Shown in pieces: positions 16,062 to 25,444 of a stretch of 64,000 nucleotides of DNA. Each line of letters begins with the position of its first letter. Within the stretch, counting starts at the first letter, position 1. The translations under genes and the position numbers were made by a program. Origin of the DNA: Bacillus infantis NRRL B-14911 (GTDB lineage Bacteria; Bacillota; Bacilli; Bacillales; Cytobacillaceae); contig NC_022524.1 of the NCBI RefSeq assembly GCF_000473245.1, positions 4,116,501 through 4,180,500 of the forward strand, in the 5' to 3' direction. The notes under the pieces are model-generated. The model worked only from the letters and a program-made list of their open reading frames with translations, did not search any database and was not told the origin of the DNA.

Positions 16062-17738
16062 TCATTGCATGATAGAATATGACAAACTTTTCAACTGTTC
16101 GTAGGCTTCCATATAATAAGGTGTTCCATACTGGATCATCCTGTCTACCATGCCAATCCCCTGATAGAAAATGAGACTTTGCCCCGGAAGACCATACCGA
16201 TGTGACATCTCAATGTATTTTTTAAAATTTACAACACCCGCTTCAATTTGATGCGGTCCATACTGATCTATTTCAATATTGATTCCGCTGCCGTAAATTT
16301 GAGCATTAAGAAATGCCCGGTGAAGCCGTTGGTCTGCATCTGTCAGTTTAAGGCGGAACGCATTTGGCTGAAGGTAGGCCCCATCAAACCCGTATGTTTC
16401 CCAGCGTTCAAAATTAGTAGATAAAGCATGCGGCGAATAGATCAGGAACTTACCTTTTTGATGGATCCTGGCAGAAATTTGTTCTACAAGCGGTCCATCC
16501 TGGGGATAGCCCATTGTCTCACTCATCCAATAGTATCCTTTAAAAGTAAGGTTGGAAAAGCCTTTTTCCTCCCAGACAGCTTCAACAGCTTCCATATACC
16601 ACGCCGCCATTTTTTCCCGCTCTTTCGGGCTGTTCTTCAGCACTGCTCCATCAAGGCCAATAATATCTTCCTGAAGCTTCGGATAAGGAATCGCTAAATA
16701 AACATTGGCCTTTTTCTGCAGCTGTGCGGCTGAAGCATTCAAAGCCTCAAGGACTCCATTCTCAGAAAAAGTCTGATCAATATACCATTGGAAGTCTGAG
16801 TAATTGGCGTAATTCTTAGAAGAACCCAGCTCGCCCCCAGGATAGCTTCTTCCAAGTATGATAAATGTATCAAACAAAGTTTGGTTTGTACCCCCCGGTG
16901 TTAAATAGGGTTTGAAATAATTGGCGGTAAAGTCTGTGTTCTGTTCTGCCCCATTATAAATGAGTACTCCGTTCCTGATTCCAGTTTCACTAAGAAGTCC
17001 TGTATGATCTGAAAAGGATTGAAGTGTATTGTCAGCAGGATGAACAGTCCCATCAGGATATTGCATGGCCAGATTGATGGCCTCTTCTGCAGATCTGACA
17101 GTATGTTTAACCTCCCCTGACGCTTTCACATTGTATTCAAGCGGCTTGGTATAGATCCTTGAAAGGAACACGGCGAATTGAAGACGGTCAACAGTCAGAT
17201 CCGGCTTAAAAGTGCCGTCCCCGTAACCGGTTGTCACTTTATTCTCGGCAATCGCATCTACGAATGGATAGTATGGATCATCGGCTGGCAGATCTTTAAA
17301 GCTTGATTTTCCAGAACCTATGTATTCAAATCCCACAGCCAATGCCATGGCCATATCTTTTCTTGTTAATGGTTTTGCCGGATCGAATTTATTGTCGGTC
17401 AGTGAAAACATGCCTTTATCAAGCACAGCCAAAACCTCATTATAACCCCTTGTAGAAGGGTTCATATCGGCAGGAATCACCTGCGGTTCTGCCGGGGCTT
17501 CCAGGTTCATTGCCCGGACAAGCATGATGGCTGCGTCATTCCTCGTAATAGAAGCACTCGGGCTGAACTTCCCTAAATGACCTTTGATTACTTCTTTATC
17601 AGATAAGAATTTTATGTCCTGGTAAGCCCAATGGTAGCGTGACACATCACTGAACTCATTGGCCTTAACAAGTGCAGGCGACAAAAACACTAGCAGCAAC
17701 ATTAGAATACTGGACGAATAGATTGATAGTTTTTTCAT
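16062..17738 (-). CDS. S-layer-homology protein with C-terminal DUF4855 domain
   Basis: The likely start is the ATG at 17738 (AGAGGT upstream), giving 558 aa. An upstream in-frame ATG at 17768 lacks a ribosome site. A signal peptide (SIYSSSILMLLLVFLSPALV) precedes three SLH repeats (about 18-200: YHWAYQDIKFLSDKEVIKGH, ITRNDAAIMLVRAMN; KPLTRKDMAMALAVGF; FKPDLTVDRLQFAVFL), which bind pyruvylated secondary wall polymer. The C-terminal 330 residues match the DUF4855 type (YWMSETMGYPQDGPLVEQIS, YGFDGAYLQPNAF, GINIEIDQYGPHQIE), a TIM-barrel-like, possibly glycoside-hydrolase-related fold with conserved acidic residues. It is probably a wall-bound enzyme acting on a glycan. Monocistronic. Confidence 0.88.
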   Translation of the reverse strand: MKKLSIYSSSILMLLLVFLSPALVKANEFSDVSRYHWAYQDIKFLSDKEVIKGHLGKFSPSASITRNDAAIMLVRAMNLEAPAEPQVIPADMNPSTRGYNEVLAVLDKGMFSLTDNKFDPAKPLTRKDMAMALAVGFEYIGSGKSSFKDLPADDPYYPFVDAIAENKVTTGYGDGTFKPDLTVDRLQFAVFLSRIYTKPLEYNVKASGEVKHTVRSAEEAINLAMQYPDGTVHPADNTLQSFSDHTGLLSETGIRNGVLIYNGAEQNTDFTANYFKPYLTPGGTNQTLFDTFIILGRSYPGGELGSSKNYANYSDFQWYIDQTFSENGVLEALNASAAQLQKKANVYLAIPYPKLQEDIIGLDGAVLKNSPKEREKMAAWYMEAVEAVWEEKGFSNLTFKGYYWMSETMGYPQDGPLVEQISARIHQKGKFLIYSPHALSTNFERWETYGFDGAYLQPNAFRLKLTDADQRLHRAFLNAQIYGSGINIEIDQYGPHQIEAGVVNFKKYIEMSHRYGLPGQSLIFYQGIGMVDRMIQYGTPYYMEAYEQLKSLSYSIMQ

Positions 17739-17899
17739 AGTAATACCTCTGATGACCATTGCCTCCATTTTTCTACTTATTTACAGATATATCTTTTATC
17801 GTCAGCACTCTGCTCATTTTTACAAAAATAGCAAAATATGCTTAAAAAGTTCTGCACATCCATTTTATACTAGAAATTACCATTCAGGAAGGTTTTTTT

Positions 17900-17970
17900 G
17901 GTGACAGGCACCTATACCAGTTTCTTTATGAAATGAATTTTTCGACAAAATCCGGGAGGTACCTGTCACC
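17900..17970. repeat. Composite intergenic repeat, inverted ends
   Basis: The left end is GGTGACAGGCACCTATACC. The right end is the reverse complement of GGTGACAGGTACCTCCCGGA, so the 71-bp unit has inverted ends. The right end overlaps the 3' end of the next gene: its last base pairs supply the TGA stop of the 17966-18820 gene. Confidence 0.85.
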
Positions 17971-18820
17971 TATACAACCATTTCAACCGAATAAAATGGG
18001 TTAGGATAAACAGGATGGCGGCTAGTATGACGGCTCCCCAAATGATGGCGGGAGATAGGAAAAATAAGGGCAGGCTGAACAAAAGGGCGACGATCATGCT
18101 TATATTAATGGATTGTTTCGTTGCTGCTCCTCTGCGGATAAGCAGGCTGCAGACAAAACTTGGAACTCCTATAAGGTAGAAAGGGATGTAGACAATTTCT
18201 ACACCTTTAAAACAGGATAATGTGATTATGGCAATGATGAAACCTGCTAGTGAAGAACAGCCGCTTCCTGCTTCATTGCTGCCGGATAACTTAGCTATAA
18301 TGCAAGCTAAAAGCAGTACACCCATAGCTGCTGAAGAGTTATCTCCCTTAATGGCAGAAAGGCAGGTAAGAACCGCCAGAACCAGCGCTGACAACGGAAG
18401 GACTAAAGCGTTGGATTGTCCGGGATAGTGAACACTATTAGTCAAAGATAGAAGGAACAGCAATGTTAAAGGAATTGATAAAGCATAAAAGTTAACCACA
18501 CCGATGAAATAAGTATCTATGAAGCTGATTTCCACTCTTCCCCAGTAAATAACGATAAGGGCGGCTATCACCTGCGCCGGCAGCATCCACCAAACGGATA
18601 TTCTTTTCTTATCAAACCACCATCCGGCGATGACTACAATGGCTCCCCCAATTAATATGGCAGAAGTATTGTAAAATACTCCTTTGACCAGTAACATGCC
18701 AATGGCAAACGGAACAAAAACTGCAATACCTTCAACTATAGAATCATTACCTTTTCTTCTTATAATCTGACCTAAAAGAATAGTACAAATAAAACACACT
18801 AATGCTGCCACAACCAGCAT
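17966..18820 (-). CDS. Degenerate TagO/WecA/MraY-like membrane protein, catalytic aspartates lost
   Basis: 284 aa with about nine membrane helices. Segments line up with UDP-GlcNAc:undecaprenyl-phosphate GlcNAc-1-P transferases: FDKKRISVWWMLPAQVIAAL (69-88) against the DDR..LS...K...Q..AAL motif, SLTNSVHYPGQSNALVLP (125-142) against TNA.NLIDGLDGLA, SNEAGSGCSSLAG (181-193) against GDTGS..LG, and FYLIGVPSFVCSLLIRRG near 218 against the LGVP.FD....I.RR motif. The paired catalytic Asp residues (DD, DGLDG, GDTGS) are all replaced, and it is shorter than TagO (about 350 aa). It is therefore probably a pseudoenzyme, for example a regulator of wall-polymer synthesis, or a decaying paralogue. The stop codon lies inside a repeat element and the gene is bracketed by two such elements. 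Start ATG at 18820 is near AAGGGTGGG. Confidence 0.72.
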   Translation of the reverse strand: MLVVAALVCFICTILLGQIIRRKGNDSIVEGIAVFVPFAIGMLLVKGVFYNTSAILIGGAIVVIAGWWFDKKRISVWWMLPAQVIAALIVIYWGRVEISFIDTYFIGVVNFYALSIPLTLLFLLSLTNSVHYPGQSNALVLPLSALVLAVLTCLSAIKGDNSSAAMGVLLLACIIAKLSGSNEAGSGCSSLAGFIIAIITLSCFKGVEIVYIPFYLIGVPSFVCSLLIRRGAATKQSINISMIVALLFSLPLFFLSPAIIWGAVILAAILFILTHFIRLKWLYR

Positions 18821-18889
18821 AGATCTCCCACCCTTTAATTAAAATTAATATGGTCTGCTCACCTCAATTCTACCACAATTTTACAGAAG

Positions 18890-19032
18890 GGTGACAGGCA
18901 CCTATACCACTTCTATACCAGCTTTAATTAAAACAATCATAGAGGAGTTGTTTTACATTTAAACACGGCAGGGAGCAGTGGATTAAGACACTTTCGACAT
19001 TATCCGTCAAATTTCGGGAGGTACCTGTCACC
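18890..19032. repeat. Second composite intergenic repeat, inverted ends
   Basis: It has the same left end (GGTGACAGGCACCTATACC) and right end (CGGGAGGTACCTGTCACC) as the 17900 element, with a different 100-bp middle. It lies in the 300-bp gap before the sucrose phosphorylase gene. The two copies flank the TagO-like gene. Confidence 0.85.
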
Positions 19033-19049
19033 AACATAAAAGCACCAAT

Positions 19050-19083
19050 AACAAAAGGTAGAGCCGCAGCTCTGCCTTTTGTT
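19050..19083. terminator. Terminator after the sucrose phosphorylase gene
   Basis: ACAAAAGGTAGAGC pairs with GCTCTGCCTTTTGT around CGCA (one mismatch). It lies 40 nt past the end of the sugar gene cluster, followed by a short GTACCAGGTACC-like repeat fragment. Confidence 0.75.
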
Positions 19084-19120
19084 CGCAGTACCAGGTACCT
19101 TAGCGTACCTCGCACCCATA

Positions 19121-20590
19121 TTAAATGTTATACTGTGCCATTTCCCCGCTCTCACCAACATACTCAATAGTACTCCTGTTCGTTTCCAGATCAATGAACA
19201 GTGAACAGTGTTTGCTGCCGTTTCGCCAGGAGAGGCGGATTTCGCTGTCAGGTGAGTCCAGGACCTGGAATTCGCCGCTGAATGCTTCATTTTCATTGCG
19301 GAAGCGGATGAGCTTCAGGAGTCTCTGAACAACTGGCTTTTCCAGGGATTCTTCAATTTCCTCAAGAGTGAAGTTATGGCGGTTGATTTCGCGCCCTTCA
19401 CCGGTGCGTGCTACATTTTCCACATCATTCTCCCCGGCAAGCAGTCCAACATAATAGACCTGCGGAACGCCCGGGGTAAAGAACTGAATGGCTCTTGCAG
19501 CAAGATAGGCATCATCGTCGCTGTTCAGGACGGAATAGTAGGAGCAGCGGATCTGGTGGACATCAAACCCATCCTCTGCTTTATGTTCGTCAGAAAGAAT
19601 CAGGCTCAGATTGGACCCCCTTTCAAGGCAGACATCCACAATGTCTTTCGCTTCCTTTGTATCGATGAGGCCGTCAAGGTCAGGCTTGACCGGTATGCCG
19701 TCATGGCAGTCGAGCATCGTGAACTGCTTATGCGGGCGGTTCTTCAGGTAAATTGCCAGGTTCTTGCTTGATTTGTTAATCAGTGTTTCGAGGACACGGT
19801 ATGGCAGGATAAAGTCATAGATCCAGAAGCCGTGCTCGGCAAGCTTGTGCTGGATGGAATAATGCGAATGAACCTCCGGCAGTAGCTCGATGCCCAGAGA
19901 ATTCGCCAGCTCCATGATCCAGTCAAGGAACTCATAAATTTCCGGTTCAACAAAGAAGCAGCTGGTGCCAAGCTTTTTCACGACATAGCCGACCGCATCA
20001 AGGCGGACAATTTTGACGTTCTGCTCTTTGAAATTAGTGAAGAAGTCGGTTAATAGCTGCCTGACCTGCTCTGATTTGATATCAAGGTCAATCTGCTCAG
20101 AGGGGTCTGTTTTGCCAAAAGTGGTCCATACTGTCTCCTGTTCGCCTGTTTCTTCTATTGTGAAGGTTGAATATGGGAGCGGCCTCCGCAGGAACATCTT
20201 GTCAATATCCTCCTGTACAGGCTGTCCGTCTTCCCAAAGCTTGTCAAGGGTGATGAACAGATCGGCATACTGGGACTGGCGGCCTTTTGCCAAAAAGTCC
20301 TGGAAGTACTCGGATTTCTGCGAGATATGGTTGACCATCAGGTCGACAAGGATATCAAAGTTTTCGCCGATCTTCCGGATATCTTCCCATCCCCCGAATT
20401 CCGGGTCGATTTCAAGATAGGTAAGCGGGGCAAATCCCCTGTCGCCTGAGGATGGAAAAGGTGGGAGGATATGCACGCCGCCTTTGAAAATATCAGCAAA
20501 ATGTTCTGTCATTACTTTGTTGAGCATTTTCAGATCTCCGCCGAGGGAGTCCGGATATGTGATAAGCTGTACTTGATTTTTAACTGCCAT
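19121..20590 (-). CDS. gtfA: Sucrose phosphorylase (GH13 subfamily 18)
   Basis: 489 aa, the usual size of the family. It converts sucrose and phosphate to glucose-1-phosphate and fructose in the cytoplasm. The N-terminus (VQLITYPDSLGGDLKMLNKV) and HILPPFPSSGDRGFAPLTY are typical of the subfamily. The catalytic nucleophile is the Asp of VRLDAVGY, the acid/base is Glu of LLPEVHSHY, and LDCHDGIPV carries the third acid. It lies 13 nt after the fructokinase gene, which would use the released fructose. Glucosylglycerate phosphorylase is a related alternative. Last gene of the LacI-controlled cluster. Confidence 0.88.
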   Translation of the reverse strand: MAVKNQVQLITYPDSLGGDLKMLNKVMTEHFADIFKGGVHILPPFPSSGDRGFAPLTYLEIDPEFGGWEDIRKIGENFDILVDLMVNHISQKSEYFQDFLAKGRQSQYADLFITLDKLWEDGQPVQEDIDKMFLRRPLPYSTFTIEETGEQETVWTTFGKTDPSEQIDLDIKSEQVRQLLTDFFTNFKEQNVKIVRLDAVGYVVKKLGTSCFFVEPEIYEFLDWIMELANSLGIELLPEVHSHYSIQHKLAEHGFWIYDFILPYRVLETLINKSSKNLAIYLKNRPHKQFTMLDCHDGIPVKPDLDGLIDTKEAKDIVDVCLERGSNLSLILSDEHKAEDGFDVHQIRCSYYSVLNSDDDAYLAARAIQFFTPGVPQVYYVGLLAGENDVENVARTGEGREINRHNFTLEEIEESLEKPVVQRLLKLIRFRNENEAFSGEFQVLDSPDSEIRLSWRNGSKHCSLFIDLETNRSTIEYVGESGEMAQYNI

Positions 20591-20602
20591 TTCTAAAACC
20601 TC

Positions 20603-21559
20603 CTACAGTCCGTACATTTCTTTTAGTTGTTCCAGCGGGGGCATGCTGCAGACCGCACCTGTGAATTTTAATTTATAGGCGCTAGCTGCCGAACCCAGCT
20701 CCAGGGCTTCCTTTACGGAAAAGCCTTTTACCAGTGCCGTATAAAAGCCTGACCAGAAAGCATCCCCTGCACCGGTCGTGTCGATTACATCAGTCGCAAG
20801 CGGCTTGATTCGAAAGGTTTCTTCTCCATTGGATACGATCGCTCCATCCTTGCCGATCGTCAGGATGACAAGCTTTGCGCCAAGATCAAGGAATTTGCGG
20901 ATCTGATTTTCATGGGTGTCCTTCCCGAACAGCCGCTCCGCATCGTCCTCAGATGGCTTTATAATATCGACCATCCCAATGATTGATTTAACGTACTCAA
21001 TCCCTTCGGCCCCTTTTTTCCATACCATCTGATGGTAATTCGGATCCAGGCAGACCAGGATATTTTGGCTGCGCGCCTGTTCAATCACTTTTTCAATCGT
21101 ATGGCGGGCCGGTGCCATCGAAAGGGGCCAGCAGGAAAAGTGGACGATTTTTGAATCCAGCACAGCCTTTTCAAGCTCTTCCGTATATTGGAGCTGATAG
21201 TCTGCCCCGCGGTAAAAGATGGGATCGGGCGTTCCTTTGCTTTTTGCGACCACAACCATACTGGTGGACGAATCTACCCGCTGAACCAATCCCGGGTCGA
21301 TCCCTGTTTTGCGGAGATGGCTGATAAGAAAGGTTCCCAGCCTGTCTTCCCCTACTGCAGACGCGACCAGGGAACGGATTCCCAGCCTCTTTACATTCAT
21401 GGCAATATTGGCCGGTGATCCGCCAAAATAGTTATGATAAACTGCCGGCTCATCTGCAGGACTGTATTCTTCTGAAATCATATCGATCAGGATTTCGCCT
21501 ATCGTTAAAATATCATTGCCTCTCGGCTGGAATTCAATTTTCTCATCTAATTTAAGCAT
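20603..21559 (-). CDS. PfkB-family fructokinase
   Basis: 318 aa from the ATG at 21559 (GGAGG 6 nt upstream). An in-frame upstream start at 21589 has no ribosome site. Substrate motif FGGSPANIAMNVKRLG (40-55) and the ATP/anion-hole motif DTTGAGDAFWSGF near 253-265 are intact. With sucrose phosphorylase next door, phosphorylation of fructose to fructose-6-phosphate is the likely job. Other PfkB sugars are possible. Confidence 0.85.
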   Translation of the reverse strand: MLKLDEKIEFQPRGNDILTIGEILIDMISEEYSPADEPAVYHNYFGGSPANIAMNVKRLGIRSLVASAVGEDRLGTFLISHLRKTGIDPGLVQRVDSSTSMVVVAKSKGTPDPIFYRGADYQLQYTEELEKAVLDSKIVHFSCWPLSMAPARHTIEKVIEQARSQNILVCLDPNYHQMVWKKGAEGIEYVKSIIGMVDIIKPSEDDAERLFGKDTHENQIRKFLDLGAKLVILTIGKDGAIVSNGEETFRIKPLATDVIDTTGAGDAFWSGFYTALVKGFSVKEALELGSAASAYKLKFTGAVCSMPPLEQLKEMYGL

Positions 21560-21732
21560 CGTAATCCTCCATCGCTGTACTTGCCGCAACTGATATTAAG
21601 GGAAAATCTTTCTGCTCCTTTTTCCGGCAGACATGTCCAGTGCTGTCAGGCAGTCTGTACCGTTTTATACCGTCAGGCAGCCTCTATGACTCTACCTTCT
21701 GCAGGAGAAAAACTTTTACAATTATTGAGTGC

Positions 21733-21757
21733 AAAAAGAAAGGGGCAGGTGCCCCAT
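21733..21757 (-). terminator. Terminator or attenuator between glucosidase and fructokinase genes
   Basis: On the minus strand GGGGCACCTGCCCC is followed by TTTCTTTTTG. It lies just past the glucosidase stop, so transcription into the fructokinase/phosphorylase pair is either reduced or restarted in the 170-bp gap. No strong promoter was seen there. Confidence 0.75.
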
Positions 21758-21759
21758 TC

Positions 21760-23430
21760 TTACTTTAAGAGATACACCCTTGTTTCATAAGGGCTTAAAG
21801 TGAATTCCTTTTCCAGCTTCTTTTCAGGAACATTATAGTTATTTAAAACCAGTTCACTTGAAGCACCCCCGATTGCCGACGGCAGCTCTATTTTTTCAGG
21901 TTTGTCATGGAAATTGCATATTACAAGGGCCTTGTCGCTTCCCATTGTCCTGGTATAGACAAAAAGTTTCCCATGGTCAGGAAGGATAAGCTCGTACTTT
22001 CCATATACAAAGACAGGGTTCTCTTTGCGGATGGCGATTAGTTTTTTATAAAAATGAAGAATCGAATTTTCATCCTTCAGCTGGCTTTCAACATTGATGG
22101 TACGATAGTTTGGGTTCAGGCCCAGCCACGTTTTGTTTCCTTCCGTGAAGCCGGCCATATGCGAGGCATCCCACTGCATCGGAGTCCGTGAATTGTCGCG
22201 GCACTGTTTCCAGACGACCTCCATTATGTCATCGTGCGGCACGCCCTTTGCGGCTTCCACTTTGTAATAGTTCACCATTCCAACATCGTTATAATCTTCA
22301 ATTTCAGGGAATTTCACATTGGTCATCCCAATTTCCTGGCCCTGATAAATGAAAGGTGTGCCCTTCATCAGGAAGTAAAGCGCCCCAAGCATTTTTGCGC
22401 TCTCTTTCCAGTACTGCTGGTCATTGCCCCAGGATGAAACACGGCGCGGCTGGTCATGGTTTTCGATGAACAGGGCATTCCAGCCTCGTCCTTCAAGGCC
22501 TTCCTGCCATTTGGTCAATGCTTTTTTCAGCGCTTTGACGTCCACAGCATCTTCTGTGTCCTTGTCCCACAGGTCCAGGAATTCGAATTGGAAAATCATA
22601 TTAAAATAGCCATTTTCCTCGCCGACCCATCTGTCAGCATCCGGAATGCCCACTCCATTCGCTTCACCAACGGTCATGACATCATAATTGCGGATCGTCC
22701 TGTCCGCAAATTCTGTAAGGAAATCATCAATCCCAGGGAAATTCATCATTTTCGGAAAAGATGGGACCACATCCAGATTGTCCGGGTTTGGCATATCCGG
22801 GAAACCGGGCTCTTTTTTGATATGCGAAATCGCATCGATCCTGAATCCATCAATTCCTTTTTCAAGCCACCAGTTGACCATTTCATAGAGAGCTTCCCTG
22901 ACCTCAGGATTCTCCCAGTTCAAATCCGGCTGGCGTGCAGAGAATATATGCATGAAGTATTGCTTTGTTTCTTCATTATATTTCCACGCAGGCCCGCTGA
23001 AAATGGATTCCCAGTTATTCGGCTCCTTGCCATCTTTTCCGTCACGCCAGATATACCAGTCCCTTTTCGGATGATCTTTTGAAGAGCGGGACTCTAAAAA
23101 CCATGGATGCTCATCACTCGTATGATTGATCACCAGGTCCAGGATCAATTTCATCCCGCGCTTATGGACTTCCTCAAGCAGAAGATTGAAATCTTCCATT
23201 GTGCCGAATTCATCCATAATATCCTGGTAATCAGAAATATCGTAGCCATTATCATCATTAGGCGACTTATACATCGGGCAGATCCAGATCACATCAATTC
23301 CCAGATCTTTAAGGTAATCAAGCTTCGTAACAATTCCTCTTAAGTCCCCGATGCCGTCTCCATTGCTGTCCATAAAGCTCCGCGGGTAAATTTGATAGGC
23401 TACTGCTTCTTTCCACCATGCTTTTTTCAT
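21760..23430 (-). CDS. malL: Alpha-glucosidase / oligo-1,6-glucosidase (GH13 subfamily 31)
   Basis: 556 aa from the ATG at 23430; a TTG three codons earlier is possible but sits too close to AAAGGA. It starts WWKEAVAYQIYPRSFMDSNG, typical of the family. Catalytic residues: Asp of DGFRIDAISHI (nucleophile), Glu of TVGEANGV, Asp of FIENHDQPR. Ala follows the nucleophile where alpha-1,6 enzymes usually have Val and alpha-1,4 enzymes Thr, so specificity is open. It is cytoplasmic and cleaves imported alpha-glucosides. It lies downstream of the ABC importer permeases after a 270-bp gap. Confidence 0.88.
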   Translation of the reverse strand: MKKAWWKEAVAYQIYPRSFMDSNGDGIGDLRGIVTKLDYLKDLGIDVIWICPMYKSPNDDNGYDISDYQDIMDEFGTMEDFNLLLEEVHKRGMKLILDLVINHTSDEHPWFLESRSSKDHPKRDWYIWRDGKDGKEPNNWESIFSGPAWKYNEETKQYFMHIFSARQPDLNWENPEVREALYEMVNWWLEKGIDGFRIDAISHIKKEPGFPDMPNPDNLDVVPSFPKMMNFPGIDDFLTEFADRTIRNYDVMTVGEANGVGIPDADRWVGEENGYFNMIFQFEFLDLWDKDTEDAVDVKALKKALTKWQEGLEGRGWNALFIENHDQPRRVSSWGNDQQYWKESAKMLGALYFLMKGTPFIYQGQEIGMTNVKFPEIEDYNDVGMVNYYKVEAAKGVPHDDIMEVVWKQCRDNSRTPMQWDASHMAGFTEGNKTWLGLNPNYRTINVESQLKDENSILHFYKKLIAIRKENPVFVYGKYELILPDHGKLFVYTRTMGSDKALVICNFHDKPEKIELPSAIGGASSELVLNNYNVPEKKLEKEFTLSPYETRVYLLK

Positions 23431-23494
23431 CTCTGTCAAAATCCTTTCGTTGTGCCTTCATTTTTCTTGCAGAATTTAGCCTGGTTGAGGTGTG

Positions 23495-23558
23495 AAATCA
23501 GTGTTAATGGCGTTTTTTTAAAAAAACTATCTGGTATTGCCGCCGCTTAACACTGATT
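23495..23558. repeat. 12-bp perfect inverted repeat in the permease-glucosidase gap
   Basis: AATCAGTGTTAA (23496-23507) and TTAACACTGATT (23547-23558) are perfectly complementary and enclose a TTTTTTTAAAAAAA stretch. It could be an RNA stem in the leader of the glucosidase mRNA, or a processing site. No T-run follows on the minus strand outside the stem, so it is not a standard terminator. Confidence 0.55.
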
Positions 23559-23702
23559 CAGCCCACTTTTTCAATAATTCGGCCAGTTTTTCTATTTTTT
23601 CTCCCTAAAATTACGGGAATTCACCCCAAAATCCGGGATATTCGTCTCACTTTACATTTTTTACCAAAAATACAACCTAATATCATTTAGCCGGACTCCA
23701 GC

Positions 23703-24539
23703 CTATTTAATAGATCCCTGCATCACGCCATTAATAATCGCACGCTGGCCGATCATGTACATGATCAGGATCGGGATGACGGTCAATAGAATCGCCGGGA
23801 TCAGCAGTTCCCAGTTATTCATATATGTGCCGTTGAATACTTTCATCTGCACCGGCATGGTATAGACAGATTCATTGTTCAGCACCAGTGATGGCAGCAG
23901 GTAATCGTTCCAAATCCACAGCACGTTCAATATTGAAATCGTAACTGCGATAGGCTTCAGCATCGGAAGGACAATCAGGAAGAAGATCTGCAGGGAATTA
24001 CAGCCATCAATTCTTGCTGCTTCTTCAACTTCTATCGGGATCGATTTGATAAAGCCATGGAACATGAATACGGAAAGCGCACTGCCGAACCCAAGGTAGA
24101 AAATGATCAATAGCGGAATAGGAATCGCATCAATCAGCTGCAGTTTCGCCCCATAGATATAAATCAGCGGGATCATGAGCGACTGGAACGGGATGACCAT
24201 TGATGCAACCAGCACGGTGAAAAAGAATTTATTGAATTTGGACGGCCTTCTCACAAGATGGTACGCCGCCATGGCAGAGAAAAAGACAATGAACAGTGTG
24301 CTCAGTGTGGTAACGATGAACGAGTTCCTGAAGGTGACACCAAAGTTCATCATGTTGATCACATCTGCAAAATGGGCGAAATTCCAGTTTTCCGGAAGGG
24401 CAAAGGGACTGGTCAGGATTTCGCCATTGGTTTTGAATGAGTTGATGATGAGCAGCACAAAAGGAAAAATAAAACTTACTAGGGCAATGATTGCCAGTAG
24501 GTATAGAAAAGTGGTAGTGACAATTTTTTGCCTGGCCAT
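23703..24539 (-). CDS. Carbohydrate ABC transporter permease, MalG/MsmG type
   Basis: 278 aa with six membrane segments. The EAA loop, which contacts the ATPase, reads EAARIDGCNSLQIFFLIVLP near residue 180. It overlaps the upstream permease gene by one base (stop/start). No ATPase gene is in the cluster, so a shared MsmX-type ATPase elsewhere is expected, as usual in bacilli. Probably imports sucrose or short alpha-glucosides. Confidence 0.9.
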   Translation of the reverse strand: MARQKIVTTTFLYLLAIIALVSFIFPFVLLIINSFKTNGEILTSPFALPENWNFAHFADVINMMNFGVTFRNSFIVTTLSTLFIVFFSAMAAYHLVRRPSKFNKFFFTVLVASMVIPFQSLMIPLIYIYGAKLQLIDAIPIPLLIIFYLGFGSALSVFMFHGFIKSIPIEVEEAARIDGCNSLQIFFLIVLPMLKPIAVTISILNVLWIWNDYLLPSLVLNNESVYTMPVQMKVFNGTYMNNWELLIPAILLTVIPILIMYMIGQRAIINGVMQGSIK

Positions 24540-25420
24540 TATGCTTCGACCTCCATTTTCTTGCTGGTATAAACTTGAAAACCGGTTACAGCGGCTACAA
24601 TCACAAACAGGATAATCGCCTCAGCCTGTCCTGTCCCATAGTTCGATTCAATAAAGGCTTTATTGACGACATGCATGGATACCATCTTGGTGCTGCCAAA
24701 AGGGCCTCCATTTGTGAGAGCAAAATTCAAGTCATACACCATGAATGCATTTTTTAAAGAAAGGAACCCGGTCACTACGAATGAGGGAACCATTAAAGGC
24801 AGCGTAACATTCAAAAGCCTTCTGAACGGGCCGGCTCCATCGATTTTGGCTGCTTCAATCAGCTCTCTTGGAACACTGATCAATCCGGCGATGAAGATGA
24901 TCATCATATAGCCGGCTGTCTGCCAGATGGTTACGATGACGAGCGACCAGAAAGCCATGGTCGGATCCCCGAGCCACCCGAGTTCAAGCCAATCTATGCC
25001 AAGTTTGGTGCCTAATGCAGGGAGCGACTGAACGAAGATGAATTGCCATATATAACCAAGTACCAGTCCACCGATCAGGTTAGGCGTAAAATAAGCTGTC
25101 CTTAATGAATTCTGGATCTTCAAGCCGGACGTAACCAGGTACGCCAGACCGAAACCGAACAAGTTGACAAAAAACACGGTTGCCACGACAAATTTAAGTG
25201 TCAGCCAAAGCGATTTCCAAAATTCCGTATCTTTTACAGCTTCCAGATAATTCGCCATGCCTGCAAACACCACCGGATCAGCCGGAGTCTGCATCGTATT
25301 AAAAGTGAGGAAAAGGCCGTATCCAAATGGGACCAGTACGGTGATACAGAAAAAAAGGAAAACAGGGCCCAGGAATAAAAGCGAATTGCCGATATCACCT
25401 ATTTTTTTATTTTTCTTCAT
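24539..25420 (-). CDS. Carbohydrate ABC transporter permease, MalF/MsmF type
   Basis: 293 aa with six membrane segments and the EAA loop IEAAKIDGAGPFRRLLNVTL near 190. It is coupled to the MalG-type gene. It lies 85 nt after the solute-binding protein gene, with an attenuator-like terminator between them. Confidence 0.9.
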   Translation of the reverse strand: MKKNKKIGDIGNSLLFLGPVFLFFCITVLVPFGYGLFLTFNTMQTPADPVVFAGMANYLEAVKDTEFWKSLWLTLKFVVATVFFVNLFGFGLAYLVTSGLKIQNSLRTAYFTPNLIGGLVLGYIWQFIFVQSLPALGTKLGIDWLELGWLGDPTMAFWSLVIVTIWQTAGYMMIIFIAGLISVPRELIEAAKIDGAGPFRRLLNVTLPLMVPSFVVTGFLSLKNAFMVYDLNFALTNGGPFGSTKMVSMHVVNKAFIESNYGTGQAEAIILFVIVAAVTGFQVYTSKKMEVEA

Positions 25421-25444
25421 GCTTCCACATCCTGTCTGTTAGGT

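Noticed and set aside
18890-19032. Remnant of a protein-coding gene inside the repeat
   Set aside because: No frame shows recognisable motifs; composition and inverted ends fit an intergenic repeat.
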